NCBI RefSeq assembly: GCF_030581005.1
Contig: NZ_JAUQSX010000001.1
Span: 62,001-126,000 of the forward strand
Reading direction: 5' to 3'
Source of the DNA: Hymenobacter mellowenesis
Lineage (GTDB): Bacteria; Bacteroidota; Bacteroidia; Cytophagales; Hymenobacteraceae
DNA: 64,000 nucleotides
Part shown: positions 63,746 to 64,000 of the stretch, piece by piece
Layout of the letters: each line of letters opens with the position of its first letter
Numbering within the stretch: position 1 is the stretch's first letter
The notes under the pieces: generated by a model
The model's input: the letters and a program-made list of their open reading frames with translations, nothing else
What the model was told of the DNA's origin: nothing
The model's database searches: none
Translations under genes and position numbers: made by a program

Positions 63746-64000
63746 ATGAACAAACGCTTACACCTCTCCTTGATATTGGCCCTGCTGGGCTTGTTCTTCG
63801 TCAAGCCCGCCGCGGCTTCCCACATGCAGGGCGGCGACCTGACATATGCCTCGTTGGGCAACAACCGCTATCTGGTTACGCTGCACGTTTTCCGCGACTG
63901 CTCGGGCATCTCCCTGTCTCCCTTCACGCTGGAGTGCCGCTCGGGCGGCTGCAACGCTCCGGCCAGCATCACGACCCCCTTCACGCAAGTGGGGCTGCCC
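63746..64000 (+). CDS. Secreted T9SS-type cargo, N-terminal part
   Basis: The first 85 residues of a protein cut by the window end. A signal peptide (LILALLGLFFVKPAAA) precedes SHMQGGDLTYASLGNNRYLV, which resembles the mature start of the type-B T9SS cargo at 13618 (THIVGGELDLQHKSGSTYAL). The family usually ends in a gliding-motility C-terminal domain, which cannot be seen here. Confidence 0.8.
   Translation, partial: MNKRLHLSLILALLGLFFVKPAAASHMQGGDLTYASLGNNRYLVTLHVFRDCSGISLSPFTLECRSGGCNAPASITTPFTQVGLP

Noticed and set aside
1..64000. Prophage, integrase, transposase or plasmid functions
   Set aside because: None of the supported genes belongs to these groups; the repeats are the only sign of mobility.

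Overview
The window looks like chromosomal DNA of a GC-rich Bacteroidota, most likely a Hymenobacter-type member of the Cytophagales. The grounds are type IX secretion sorting domains of both types (A at 23598, B at 13618), a GldL-like membrane protein, LytS/LytTR and zf-HC2/ECF regulator pairs, and promoters that fit the Bacteroidota pattern TTTG or TTG, 19-21 bases, TAnnTTTG (best at 38080 and 62250). This is inferred from gene families; no rRNA, tRNA, phage, transposase or CRISPR array was seen.

Layout. 1-3820: the 3' end of paaZ and two divergent LacI-type regulators. 3825-9418: a minus-strand kaiC-kaiB-kaiB-histidine kinase-response regulator-acetyltransferase run with no kaiA. 9492-11353: a LytS/LytTR pair. 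11832-15540: a MauG-type di-haem peroxidase, a small lipoprotein and a type-B T9SS cargo. 15723-22970: a PqqD-like protein, an ATP-grasp ligase and a fold-III PLP decarboxylase whose N-terminus resembles a RiPP leader, then a urea-transporter/M23-peptidase fusion and two TPR proteins. 23093-26462: small genes, fbaA and an aldo/keto reductase.

26605-37423 is the most unusual region: a minus-strand set of seven genes encoding a VWA-like lipoprotein, a three-helix membrane protein, a tubulin-superfamily protein, a 1135-residue protein with an actin/Hsp70 ATPase fold, a membrane-anchored Pro-rich protein, a MotA/ExbB/ZorA-like stator with a long coiled-coil tail, and a MotB/OmpA-like partner. Together they suggest an envelope-anchored, ion-driven machine with two cytoskeletal-type NTPases. 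I do not recognise it as a named system.

37579-48113: ferredoxin reductase and ferredoxin, an ECF sigma/anti-sigma pair, a KdsC-like phosphatase, two divergent LuxR-type response regulators, pncB, and small membrane and immunity-like genes. 48204-61850: a long minus-strand nucleotide cluster (pyrD-like, pyrF, pyrE, purL, purQ, a purC-purE fusion, purD, purN, purF, purM) with small passenger genes. 62000-64000: two possible small transcripts, a secreted endonuclease and the start of a second T9SS-type cargo.

Across all regions, gene junctions carry palindromic repeats of several families (called A to E here). They sit between operon genes and at gene ends, and in a few places they form the actual ends of proteins: both ends of PurN, the shared C-terminus of ferredoxin and the anti-sigma factor, and the stop codons of two convergent genes.
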